Positions 4,633 to 11,093 of a stretch of DNA of 12,394 nt are shown in pieces. A model generated the notes under the pieces. It had not been told where the DNA came from, made no database searches, and worked only from the letters and a program-made list of their open reading frames with translations. The translations under genes were made by a program, and so were the position numbers. Origin of the DNA: an uncultured Megasphaera sp. (GTDB taxonomy: Bacteria; Bacillota; Negativicutes; Veillonellales; Megasphaeraceae); the NCBI GenBank assembly GCA_900554215.1, contig USGG01000059.1:1-12394 (forward strand), in the 5' to 3' direction. The stretch's first letter is position 1. Each line of letters starts with the position of its first letter.

Positions 4633-7428
4633 TTATTTCAAGACGGAAACGCAGCGTGCGCACAGCGTCGGATGTTCGGCATCAGCGCCGACAGTTTCAC
4701 TGTGAATCCAGCAGCGTTCGCATTTTTCATGAGTCGACGGAGCGACGACGACCTTCATATCGCCATGGTCTTCGCCGGAAACGGCTTCAGCCGGGGCCGC
4801 TTCGTTCAGCAAGGAAACTTCGCTGACGATGAGCAGCGTCGCCAGTTGGTCCTTCCACTGGCTGAGGAAGTCGTAGTCTTCGCCAGAAGCGTAAATCGCA
4901 ACGGCAGCGTCCAGGGCATGGCCGATCTTCTTATCCTGACGAGCGCCTTCGAGGATACGCGTCAAATCGCGGCGGTACGACAGCAGCGTATTCCAGCGAG
5001 CTTCCAAATCGGCGTTCAAATATTCCGGATGAGCTTTCGGCCAATCCGTCAGGAGAACGCTTTCTTCCTTGCAGGGAATCTGCGGCATGTTCTGCCAAAC
5101 TTCTTCTGCCGTGAAGGACAATACGGGTGAAATGATCTTGACCAACGTATCGAGAATCTGATACATTGCCGTCTGGGCGCTGCGGCGGACCTGCGAGTCG
5201 GCCTTTTCCGTGTACAGGCGGTCTTTGATGACGTCGAGGTACATAGCGCTCAAATCGACGGTGCAGAAGTTATGAATCGCATGGTACATGACGTGGAACT
5301 GATAGTTTTCATAGGCTTCCGTAACCGTTTCATATACTTGTTCCAGACGCATGAGAGCCCATTTATCGAGTTCGGTCATATCGGCATAAGCGACGGCGTC
5401 CGTTTCCGGATTGAAGTCGCTGAGATTGCCCAGGAGATAGCGGAAGGTATTGCGGATCTTGCGGTATACGTCAGACAGCTGCTTCAAAATCTTCGGGGAC
5501 AGGCGGATATCGCCCTGGTAGTCGGCCGAGGATACCCACAGGCGCATGACGTCGGCGCCGTACTGTTCGATGACTTCCTGCGGAGCTACCGTATTGCCGA
5601 CGGATTTACTCATCTTGCGGCCTTCGCCGTCGACGGTAAAGCCGTGAGTCAGTACGGATTTATACGGAGCGCAGCCATTGACGGCAACGGACGTCAGCAA
5701 GGACGAGTTAAACCAGCCGCGGTGCTGGTCCGAGCCTTCCAGGTACATTTCGCAGGGGTAATCCAATTCCGGATCGTTGCAGAGAACGCCCTGATGGGTG
5801 CAGCCGCTGTCGAACCATACGTCCATGATGTCGCTTTCCTTCTGGAAATGGGTGCCGCCGCAGTGGGGGCACGTAAAGCCTTCGGGCAGCAGTTCCTTTT
5901 CATCGTGCATCCACCACGTATCGGAGCCTTCTTTGGCAAACATCGTCTGCAAATGAGCGATCGTTTCGTCGTTGATGATGTGTTCGCCGCAGTCCTTGCA
6001 GTAGAAAATAGGAATTGGAACGCCCCATACGCGCTGACGGGAAATACACCAGTCGCCGCGGTCGTGAATCATGTTGTAAATGCGGTCGTGACCCCAGCCA
6101 GGAATCCACTGTACCTGGTCAATCGCTTCCAGCGCTTTCTGACGATAGCCGTCGACAGAGGAAAACCACTGTTCCGTCGCGCGGTAGATAATCGGGTTCT
6201 TGCAGCGCCAGCAATGGGGATACTGATGGCGGAAGGTGCTCTTGGCGAAAAGTGCTCCCATTTCAGCCAGCCGCTTAATGATAGGCACATTCATATCGAA
6301 GACAAACTTGCCTTCATAATCGGGAACCTTATCTGTATAGCAGCCGTTGGAGCCGACGGTGCCGATCGGCTTGACGCCCCAGGATGCATATTTCACGCAA
6401 ACGTCGAAGTCGTCCTGGCCGTGGTCCGGAGCCGTATGGACGAGGCCCGTGCCGGCATCGAGCGTAACGTGGTCGCCGAGAAGGACGGGAACCTTGCGGT
6501 CTGCGTAGAAGGGATGCTGGAAGACGAGGCCTTCGATCTGCTTGCCCGTCATGACCTCAGGCAATACTTCGTATTCTTCTGCCTTGCCGGCCTTCATCGT
6601 CGCTTCGACGAGTTCCTTAGCCATGAGCAGGTATTCTTCGCCGATCTTGACCCATACGTATTCAAAGTTTTCATTGGCGCAAATGGCCATGTTGGCCGGA
6701 ATCGTCCAAGGTGTCGTCGTCCAAATCAAGGCGAATACCTTATCCGGATCGGCACCCTTCGGCATGTGGCAATTCAAGTCAACAGCCTGGAATTTTACAT
6801 AGATGGAGAAGGATTTGTCGTCCTTGTATTCGATTTCAGCTTCAGCCAGGGCCGTTTCGCAGTGCGGGCACCAGTAAACGGTTTTGAGGCCTTTGTAAAT
6901 ATAGCCCTTCTTAGCCATTTTGCCGAATACGCCGATCTGAGCCACTTCGACCTGCTTATGAAGCGTCAGGTAGGGGTGATCCCAATCGCCGAGAACGCCG
7001 AAGCGGATGAAGTCCTGCTTCTGTTCTTCTACGCGTTCCAAGGCATAATCGCGGCATTTCGCCCGCAAATCAAGGGCAGACATTTCATGGCGGTTCAGGC
7101 CCGTATCCTTAATGACGGCGTGTTCAATCGGCAGGCCGTGCGTATCCCAGCCGGGAATATACTTCGTATAATAGCCCTGCTGCGTCTTATATTTTAAAAT
7201 GATATCCTTTAATACTTTATTTAAAGCGTGGCCAATATGGAGCTTGCCGTTTGCATACGGAGGGCCGTCGTGCAGGATAAATTTCGGCGCGCCGTCGCGC
7301 TTCTGCAGCCGTTTTTCATAAATCTTGTGTTCTTGCCAGAATTTTAAAAAGTCCGGTTCCCGTTTCGGCAGATTGCCGCGCATGGGGAAATCCGTTTTTG
7401 GCAGATGTAAGGTCTTGCCGTAGTCCAT
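4633..7428 (-). CDS. ileS: Isoleucyl-tRNA synthetase
   Basis: A complete 931-residue class Ia synthetase that charges tRNA-Ile in the cytoplasm. The order of signatures is the family's: PPYANGKLHIGH with HIGH at 64-67; GWDTHGLPIE (93-102); the CP1 editing domain with TTTPWTIPAN (237-246) and GTGLVHTAPDHGQDDF (326-341), which removes mischarged valine; LEGSDQHRGWF (563-573); and KMSKS at 605-609. The C-terminal zinc knuckle is complete, with Cys903, Cys906, Cys923 and Cys926 (CERCW and CARC). The C-terminal zinc site and length indicate the usual bacterial IleRS1 type rather than the eukaryote-like, mupirocin-resistant IleRS2. ATG 7428 follows GAGGAGG by about 7 bases. It is a single-gene transcript behind a T-box leader. 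Confidence 0.98.
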   Translation of the reverse strand: MDYGKTLHLPKTDFPMRGNLPKREPDFLKFWQEHKIYEKRLQKRDGAPKFILHDGPPYANGKLHIGHALNKVLKDIILKYKTQQGYYTKYIPGWDTHGLPIEHAVIKDTGLNRHEMSALDLRAKCRDYALERVEEQKQDFIRFGVLGDWDHPYLTLHKQVEVAQIGVFGKMAKKGYIYKGLKTVYWCPHCETALAEAEIEYKDDKSFSIYVKFQAVDLNCHMPKGADPDKVFALIWTTTPWTIPANMAICANENFEYVWVKIGEEYLLMAKELVEATMKAGKAEEYEVLPEVMTGKQIEGLVFQHPFYADRKVPVLLGDHVTLDAGTGLVHTAPDHGQDDFDVCVKYASWGVKPIGTVGSNGCYTDKVPDYEGKFVFDMNVPIIKRLAEMGALFAKSTFRHQYPHCWRCKNPIIYRATEQWFSSVDGYRQKALEAIDQVQWIPGWGHDRIYNMIHDRGDWCISRQRVWGVPIPIFYCKDCGEHIINDETIAHLQTMFAKEGSDTWWMHDEKELLPEGFTCPHCGGTHFQKESDIMDVWFDSGCTHQGVLCNDPELDYPCEMYLEGSDQHRGWFNSSLLTSVAVNGCAPYKSVLTHGFTVDGEGRKMSKSVGNTVAPQEVIEQYGADVMRLWVSSADYQGDIRLSPKILKQLSDVYRKIRNTFRYLLGNLSDFNPETDAVAYADMTELDKWALMRLEQVYETVTEAYENYQFHVMYHAIHNFCTVDLSAMYLDVIKDRLYTEKADSQVRRSAQTAMYQILDTLVKIISPVLSFTAEEVWQNMPQIPCKEESVLLTDWPKAHPEYLNADLEARWNTLLSYRRDLTRILEGARQDKKIGHALDAAVAIYASGEDYDFLSQWKDQLATLLIVSEVSLLNEAAPAEAVSGEDHGDMKVVVAPSTHEKCERCWIHSETVGADAEHPTLCARCVSVLK

Positions 7429-7697
7429 TGTGTTTCCTCCTCATTCAGTAAAAAAAATAACGCCTCCATCCCTAAGGGACGAAGACGTAATCACCGTGGT
7501 ACCACCCTATTGACTGCAGTGCAGCCACTCTATGCCCGTAACGGAGCGACCCGTCGGCTGGTTCACAGCCGAAGCTTCCAAGTGATCCGCCTGCATACCG
7601 CCTTTCCCGGGCTCACACTCTTCCCGGTTCGCTGTAAAGACCTCCGACGCAGGCCGTCTTGTTCATCGCATTTCCTAATATACATAAACTTGTACAT
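7429..7697 (-). promoter_or_regulatory. T-box riboswitch leader of ileS (tRNA-Ile sensing)
   Basis: The leader is about 270 nt. The T-box sequence AGGGTGGTACCACGG is at 7508-7494, with TGGT complementary to ACCA at the end of tRNA-Ile. In stem I, GCCTGC pairs with GCAGGC and CAAG pairs with CTTG; between them lies ATC at 7586-7584 followed by A, the specifier for tRNA-Ile(GAU). The distal part has AGCGA and CCGGG-AAGAGTGTGAG-CCCGG, a typical T-box stem I top. The specifier matches the product of the downstream gene. Confidence 0.92.
7449..7488 (-). terminator. Regulatory terminator hairpin of the ileS T-box
   Basis: ACGTCTTCGTCCC and GGGATGGAGGCGT form a 13-bp stem with three G-T pairs and a TTA loop, followed by TTATTTTTTTT on the minus strand. 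It lies about 20 bases before the ileS start. Confidence 0.88.
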
Positions 7698-7703
7698 AGC
7701 CGT

Positions 7704-7732
7704 ATTTTAATAGTTTATATGGTATTTGTCAA
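7704..7732 (-). promoter_or_regulatory. Promoter of ileS
   Basis: Perfect TTGACA (7732-7727), 17-base spacer, TAAAAT (7709-7704). Transcription would start near 7697 at the beginning of the T-box leader. Confidence 0.85.
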
Positions 7733-7794
7733 GACGTTTCAAAGATGAACCCGAAACTAAGAGTTTCCATATGGGCAGCCTGGCCGCCTTGAGA

Positions 7795-7829
7795 CAAAAA
7801 ATAAACCCTACTATGAACTAGTAAGGTTT
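7795..7829 (-). terminator. Terminator of the tRNA-Val gene
   Basis: AAACCTTACTA and TAGTAGGGTTT form an 11-bp stem with one G-T pair and a GTTCA loop; on the minus strand TTATTTTTTG follows. It begins 8 bases after the encoded CCA. Confidence 0.9.
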
Positions 7830-7836
7830 ACGTGTG

Positions 7837-7913
7837 TGGTGGGCGGTAATGGATTCGAACCATCGACCCCCTCGATGTCAACGAGATACTCTAACCAACT
7901 GAGCTAACCGCCC
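7837..7913 (-). tRNA. tRNA-Val (anticodon GAC), CCA encoded
   Basis: Full cloverleaf on the minus strand. Acceptor GGGCGGT pairs with ACCGCCC; the D arm is GCTC...GAGT with AGTTGGTTA; the anticodon stem is TCTCG/CGAGG around the loop TTGACAT, giving anticodon GAC (Val, codons GUC and GUU); the variable loop has 5 bases; the T arm is GATGG-TTCGAAT-CCATT. Discriminator A is followed by encoded CCA at 7839-7837. It has its own promoter and terminator and stands alone. Confidence 0.97.
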
Positions 7914-7942
7914 TCAACCGTGCCGCTCCATGCGACTTGTTT

Positions 7943-7972
7943 ATTATACGGCAAGATTAGCGAATTTGTCAA
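7943..7972 (-). promoter_or_regulatory. Promoter of the tRNA-Val gene
   Basis: Perfect TTGACA (7972-7967) and perfect TATAAT (7948-7943) with an 18-base spacer. The start point near 7936 is about 23 bases before the mature tRNA 5' end. I saw no clear terminator between this promoter and the end of the membrane-protein gene upstream. Confidence 0.85.
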
Positions 7973-8013
7973 TAGGGATTTTACAAATTCATCCCATCTC
8001 GAGGCAATTTTTT

Positions 8014-8811
8014 TCATTCCCCGCCCCATTCAAAAAATACGACGCGTCGTCTATCAGGATACACGATTAGGCCCTTCGCTTTAGGATGATTCCAGTTTTT
8101 GTTCGAATCCCATATGTAAGCCGTCGCTCCTTGCGGAAAAGGTTCCCCTTTCTCTTGATAAATATATCGTCCTAAGAAAAAATACTGCTTCCACGGCATT
8201 ATATCCTGCAGCACTTCCTTCGTCACGACGACGTCTCCCCGCGGGACTGTATCGCCTGCCGGCGTTACCCTGCCGTCAACGGCATCTTTCCAACCATACC
8301 GCTCAAAGGATAGCACATACTCGGCCCGTTTTCTTCCCATAGCCTCATAAACGGCAATGCGCTCCGGCCCATCGCCGAATGAAACCTGGCGGATCTCCCA
8401 GCTCTGTCCCAATCCATAGCTATGAGTCTGAGAAATATCCGTCGCCGTGGCGGGTATGTATTCCAATCCAGCGCAGGGAACGGCTACTGCCGGAACTCTC
8501 TGGCTGCTGTTTTCAGGATATCCCCATCCCCAAAAAAGTATATATCCTGCAAAAACAATCACAAAGACAACCCATACTGTGATGAGAAATAACGCATCCG
8601 TATCTTCAACATCGTCTGTATACTGCCCATCTTGCCTTTTTTTCTCCATTCGCCGCCATCGGTGCAGGCATAAACCGATAAGGCAAGTCATTACAAGCCG
8701 CCAAAAAGGAATTTCTATCGACGCATACCCTGCCAATCCAAACAGGAGTACCGACACAGCCCAGCCTTCTGCGCACAGCAAATCACGGCCAAAGGCTTTC
8801 ACCCCATACAT
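8014..8811 (-). CDS. Unrecognised membrane protein with a large soluble C-terminal domain
   Basis: I do not recognise this 265-residue protein. The start ATG 8811-8809 overlaps the stop of the preceding gene as TGATG, so the two are translationally coupled; a GTG one codon earlier (8814) is also possible. Three hydrophobic segments lie near the N-terminus: about 16-32 (WAVSVLLFGLAGY), 36-50 (FWRLVMTCLIGLCL) and 73-95 (LFLITVWVVFVIVFAGYILF). Between the second and third is a charged loop (HRWRRMEKKRQDGQYTDD VEDTD), which by the positive-inside rule is cytoplasmic and places the C-terminal domain of about 165 residues outside. That domain is rich in beta-strand-like sequence (FGDGPERIAVYEAMG, GDVVVTKEVLQDIMPW, GLIVYPDRRRVVFFEW). 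It probably works with the thioredoxin-fold partner encoded just before it. Confidence 0.75.
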   Translation of the reverse strand: MYGVKAFGRDLLCAEGWAVSVLLFGLAGYASIEIPFWRLVMTCLIGLCLHRWRRMEKKRQDGQYTDDVEDTDALFLITVWVVFVIVFAGYILFWGWGYPENSSQRVPAVAVPCAGLEYIPATATDISQTHSYGLGQSWEIRQVSFGDGPERIAVYEAMGRKRAEYVLSFERYGWKDAVDGRVTPAGDTVPRGDVVVTKEVLQDIMPWKQYFFLGRYIYQEKGEPFPQGATAYIWDSNKNWNHPKAKGLIVYPDRRRVVFFEWGGE

Positions 8812-9377
8812 CACGGTTCCATCCCCATTTCCACCATGTAGGCCAGCGACCGCTCATCGGGCAGCCCCACAATCCTGTCGGCAATGGCTCCGCCCTTGCG
8901 GATCATAACGCATTGCGGAACTTCATATACATTATAGTCATCGGCAACAACCAAGTCGCCCGTATAAAAGGGCATGGAATAGGCATGCTGCGAATAAAAG
9001 TCCCTGGCTTCTTCTGCCGTGCTGCCGAAAGAAAGGACGACGACATGGATATCGTCACCGTACCTTCGGTATATGTTTTCCAACACAGCCATTCCCTTCT
9101 TGCTGTCGTCGCTCCAGGGCATCCAGAAATAGATGAGCACAGGCTTATCGTTATATAAATCTCGTATTTCTGTATCTTGTCCGTCCATGGAGCGGATATG
9201 GCCATTATGGGCCAAGATTTCCGTATCGGCTATCATGGCTTCTTCCGCTGCTTTTTCATATGCTTTCAAGGCTACCTCTCTCTCTGTTCCCATCCAGAAA
9301 GAGACAAAATACGCCGTACAGGCGACGGCGAGGACCACAATGATTTTATTTTTTATACCGGCACGTATTTTATTCAT
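8811..9377 (-). CDS. Membrane-anchored thioredoxin-fold (TlpA-like) protein lacking the CxxC motif
   Basis: A 188-residue protein beginning at ATG 9377 behind AAGGTG. Residues 10-29 are one hydrophobic segment (KIIVVLAVACTAYFVSFWMG), so the rest is anchored outside the cytoplasmic membrane. Residues about 66-180 resemble TlpA/ResA-like thioredoxins: DLYNDKPVLIYFWMPWS, LENIYRRYGDDIHVVVLS, a cis-proline loop EVPQC (Pro154), and a final GLPDERSLAYMVE helix. Where active members have WCxxC this one has W88-S89-D90-D91-S92, so both redox cysteines are missing. The only cysteines are Cys20 in the membrane segment and Cys156 next to the cis-proline. It is therefore unlikely to be a disulphide oxidoreductase and may be a binding or scaffold module. 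Stop and start overlap with the next gene indicates an operon; the divergent neighbour is a MerR-family regulator. Confidence 0.8.
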   Translation of the reverse strand: MNKIRAGIKNKIIVVLAVACTAYFVSFWMGTEREVALKAYEKAAEEAMIADTEILAHNGHIRSMDGQDTEIRDLYNDKPVLIYFWMPWSDDSKKGMAVLENIYRRYGDDIHVVVLSFGSTAEEARDFYSQHAYSMPFYTGDLVVADDYNVYEVPQCVMIRKGGAIADRIVGLPDERSLAYMVEMGMEP

Positions 9378-9402
9378 GACATCACCTTATCGTATTTTTT
9401 TC

Positions 9403-9411
9403 AGTATATCA
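9403..9411 (-). promoter_or_regulatory. Possible extended -10 promoter of the thioredoxin-like/membrane protein operon
   Basis: On the minus strand TGATATACT (9411-9403) fits an extended -10 element (TGn followed by TATACT); no convincing -35 box is found 17 bases upstream. It would begin transcription about 20 bases before ATG 9377, leaving a short leader. It is divergent from, and about 36 bases from, the merR promoter. Confidence 0.35.
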
Positions 9412-9446
9412 TACTCCGTCAAGGACATCTAATTTTCATTCGTCTC

Positions 9447-9477
9447 TTGACTTATAGTAAACTCCATACTGTATAGT
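9447..9477 (+). promoter_or_regulatory. MerR-type promoter/operator of the MerR-family gene (autoregulation)
   Basis: TTGACT (9447-9452) and TATAGT (9472-9477) are separated by 19 bases. The spacer holds CTTATAG-N4-CTCCATA, an imperfect dyad centred between the boxes, the standard MerR-family arrangement. Almost the same element precedes the metallophosphatase gene at 3087. Transcription would begin near 9484, shortly before the AGGAGG of the gene. Confidence 0.7.
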
Positions 9478-9501
9478 AATGGTACTAGGAGGGAATCTAT
9501 C

Positions 9502-9858
9502 ATGAAAATCAAAGAAGTAAGCGAACAATACGACATTACGCCGGACACGCTGCGGTATTACGAACGCATCGGGCTGATCCGCAACGTCCCCCGCGATAAA
9601 AACGGCATCCGCAATTATTCGGAGGAAAACTGCAATACCATCGCCTTTATCAAATGCATGCGTTCGGGAAATGTATCCATCGAAGGCCTGACAGAGTACA
9701 TTGAGCTGTACAATCAGGGCAGCCGCGAGACCTATGAAGCGAGAAAGGCCATTCTCATTCGCGAACGGGACCGCCTCAAAGAGCGGATGAGCGCAATGCA
9801 GGAAGCTCTAGCCTATTTAAATAGAAAAATAGCGACATACGACCGCTGGAGCAAATAA
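9502..9858 (+). CDS. MerR-family transcriptional regulator, AdhR/NmlR-like (Cys52 present)
   Basis: A 118-residue DNA-binding regulator starting at ATG 9502 behind AGGAGG. The N-terminal winged helix-turn-helix of the MerR family is clear: KIKEVSEQYDITPDTLRYYERIGLI (residues 2-26), then GIRNYSEENCNTIAFIKCMRSGNVSIEGLTEYIELY. A long coiled-coil dimerisation helix follows (about 76-112, ARKAILIRERDRLKERMSAM and on). Cys52 in FIKCMR is at the position of the conserved sensor cysteine of Bacillus AdhR and neisserial NmlR, which respond to aldehydes or other thiol-reactive electrophiles; a second cysteine, Cys44, is present. There is no C-terminal metal-binding cysteine cluster as in CueR or MerR. 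Its own 19-bp-spacer promoter suggests autoregulation, and a matching element lies before the metallophosphatase at 3158. The inducer is inferred from family membership only. Confidence 0.92.
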   Translation: MKIKEVSEQYDITPDTLRYYERIGLIRNVPRDKNGIRNYSEENCNTIAFIKCMRSGNVSIEGLTEYIELYNQGSRETYEARKAILIRERDRLKERMSAMQEALAYLNRKIATYDRWSK

Positions 9859-9882
9859 CAGCCTCCCGGTAGTCTTTGTCAT

Positions 9883-9921
9883 AAAAAAAATGGCGTAAAC
9901 CGCAGAGGTTACGCCATTTTT
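9883..9921. terminator. Bidirectional terminator between the MerR gene and rpsI
   Basis: ATGGCGTAAACC and GGTTACGCCAT form a stem with one bulged A, flanked by eight A on one side and five T on the other. It can therefore end transcription from the plus-strand MerR gene and from the convergent minus-strand rplM-rpsI operon. Confidence 0.88.
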
Positions 9922-9958
9922 GATTGCATAGGTTTTAGAGTAGTTATTATGAAAATGA

Positions 9959-10351
9959 TTAACGTTTCGAGAACTGAGAAGCCTTGCGAGCTTTCTTCAA
10001 GCCGTATTTCCGACGTTCTTTTTCACGAGGATCGCGAGTCAGGAGACCAGCCTTTTTCAAGGACTGACGGAAATCCTGGTCGACTTCCAACAGCGCGCGG
10101 CTGATGCCGTGACGGATTGCGCCGGCCTGGCCGGACGGTCCGCCGCCCTTTACGTCAGCGATGACGTCGTACTGTTCCGTTACGCCGGTCAGTACGAGGG
10201 GCTGTCTAATGATCAATTCCAGCGTTTTACGGCCGAAATATTCGTTCAAATCTTTTTTATTAACTGTGATTTTGCCTTGACCCGGAACCAGACGAACTCT
10301 GGCAACGGAGGTCTTTCTACGGCCAGTGCCGTAGTACTGTGCTACTGCCAT
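9959..10351 (-). CDS. rpsI: 30S ribosomal protein S9
   Basis: A complete 130-residue S9. The family hallmarks are YYGTGRRKTSVARVRL at 6-21, DVKGGGPSGQAGAIRHGISRAL in the middle, and the basic C-terminus RRKYGLKKARKASQFSKR, whose final SKR reaches the P-site tRNA in the ribosome. ATG 10351 follows GGGAGGAAG. It lies 21 bases after the rplM stop, forming the standard rplM-rpsI operon, and is followed by a bidirectional terminator. Confidence 0.98.
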   Translation of the reverse strand: MAVAQYYGTGRRKTSVARVRLVPGQGKITVNKKDLNEYFGRKTLELIIRQPLVLTGVTEQYDVIADVKGGGPSGQAGAIRHGISRALLEVDQDFRQSLKKAGLLTRDPREKERRKYGLKKARKASQFSKR

Positions 10352-10372
10352 GAAATCTTCCTCCCGGTATGA

Positions 10373-10813
10373 TTAACGAATGTTTAAATTCAGAACTTCA
10401 GGTTTCTGAGCCTGATGCGGATGTTCTGCACCAGCGTACACATTAAGCTTGCGGTACATCTGTTCGCCTAATTTGTTTTTCGGCAGCATACCGCGGATAG
10501 CCATTTCTACGACCCGTTCCGGACGGTTTTCGAGCATGTGGCCGAGCTGCGTGAATTTAGCTCCGCCGGGATAACCGGAATGACGGAAATATGTTTTCTG
10601 AACCAATTTTTTGCCAGTTACTTTTACTTTTGCTGCGTTGACTACGATAACATAGTCGCCTGTATCTACATGCGGGGTAAATGTAGGTTTATGTTTTCCC
10701 CGAAGAACTTTGGCTACTTCGGCAGCAAGACGTCCTAATGTCTGGCCTTCAGCGTCAACAACAAACCATTTGCGTTCGATGTTGCCGGCATTAGCCATAA
10801 ATGTAGTTTTCAT
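10373..10813 (-). CDS. rplM: 50S ribosomal protein L13
   Basis: A complete 146-residue L13, one of the early assembly proteins of the large subunit. Typical blocks are MKTTFMANAGNIERKWFVVD at the start, AEGQTLGRLAAEVAKVLRGK, GDYVIVVNAAKVKVTGKK, YFRHSGYPGGAK, and AIRGMLPKNKLGEQMYRKL, ending EVLNLNIR. ATG 10813 follows GGGAGG by about 12 bases. First gene of the rplM-rpsI operon; its roughly 90-base leader contains a hairpin that may serve autogenous control. Confidence 0.98.
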   Translation of the reverse strand: MKTTFMANAGNIERKWFVVDAEGQTLGRLAAEVAKVLRGKHKPTFTPHVDTGDYVIVVNAAKVKVTGKKLVQKTYFRHSGYPGGAKFTQLGHMLENRPERVVEMAIRGMLPKNKLGEQMYRKLNVYAGAEHPHQAQKPEVLNLNIR

Positions 10814-10848
10814 GCTGTGTGATTCCTCCCTGATACGACTAACTAACC

Positions 10849-10899
10849 AAGCTTTAAGGCTCTTTCTCCGGGGCTAAGTGGAGTCCAAGTGAAAAGCTT
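10849..10899 (-). promoter_or_regulatory. Structured 5' leader hairpin of rplM-rpsI (possible L13 autoregulatory element)
   Basis: On the minus strand the leader begins almost at the transcription start with AAGCTTT, which pairs perfectly with AAAGCTT 37 bases on; inside this, GGaCTC pairs with GAGCC with one bulged A. The result is a two-step hairpin with an internal loop ending about 36 bases before rplM. Ribosomal protein leaders for L13 are known in Firmicutes, but I cannot confirm that this matches a described class. Confidence 0.5.
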
Positions 10900-10907
10900 A
10901 CCTAATT

Positions 10908-10936
10908 ATTTTACAGATTACGGTCTCCCTTGTCAA
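10908..10936 (-). promoter_or_regulatory. Promoter of rplM-rpsI
   Basis: Perfect TTGACA (10936-10931), 17-base spacer, TAAAAT (10913-10908). The start point near 10901 is immediately before the leader hairpin. Confidence 0.88.
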
Positions 10937-11093
10937 GTGATTTTTTCGTAAATTTGCAGGTTGTATACCTGCCTTGCAAGAGAACTTTATTTGCCGAAAA
11001 ACAGGCAATCCGTCCTGTTCGTATGCAGACTCTTGTCCTGCATGCCTGTAGAGACCGGCCCTGCAAAGGTCCGTTGGAATTGGACAGCAGCAC
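10911..11093 (-). CDS. Doubtful 60-aa ORF upstream of rplM
   Basis: A GTG at 11093-11091 is preceded by GGGAGGAAGCATC, a Shine-Dalgarno as good as that of rpsI, and opens a 60-residue frame ending inside the rplM -10 box. The product would be basic with four cysteines (SLQACRTRVCIRTGR, IACFSANK, TTCKFTKK) and matches nothing I recognise. A weak promoter-like pair, TAGACA and TATGAT with a 19-base spacer (11208-11178), lies upstream. The frame overlaps hairpins and the rplM promoter, so it may be chance. Confidence 0.2.
   Translation of the reverse strand: MLLSNSNGPLQGRSLQACRTRVCIRTGRIACFSANKVLLQGRYTTCKFTKKSLDKGDRNL

Noticed and set aside
4315..5130. Plus-strand open frame of 271 codons
   Set aside because: It overlaps the end of the phosphatase gene, two terminators and the 3' part of ileS; no Shine-Dalgarno and no family.
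5272..7197. Plus-strand open frame of 641 codons
   Set aside because: It is the antisense of ileS, whose motifs are complete on the minus strand. The frame is open because of the codon bias of ileS, and its product resembles no family.
7510..7710. Plus-strand open frame of 66 codons
   Set aside because: It lies over the ileS T-box leader and reads antisense of the structured RNA.
8811..9377. Active TlpA/ResA-type thiol-disulphide oxidoreductase
   Set aside because: Neither cysteine of CxxC is present (S-D-D-S instead), so a normal redox activity cannot be claimed.
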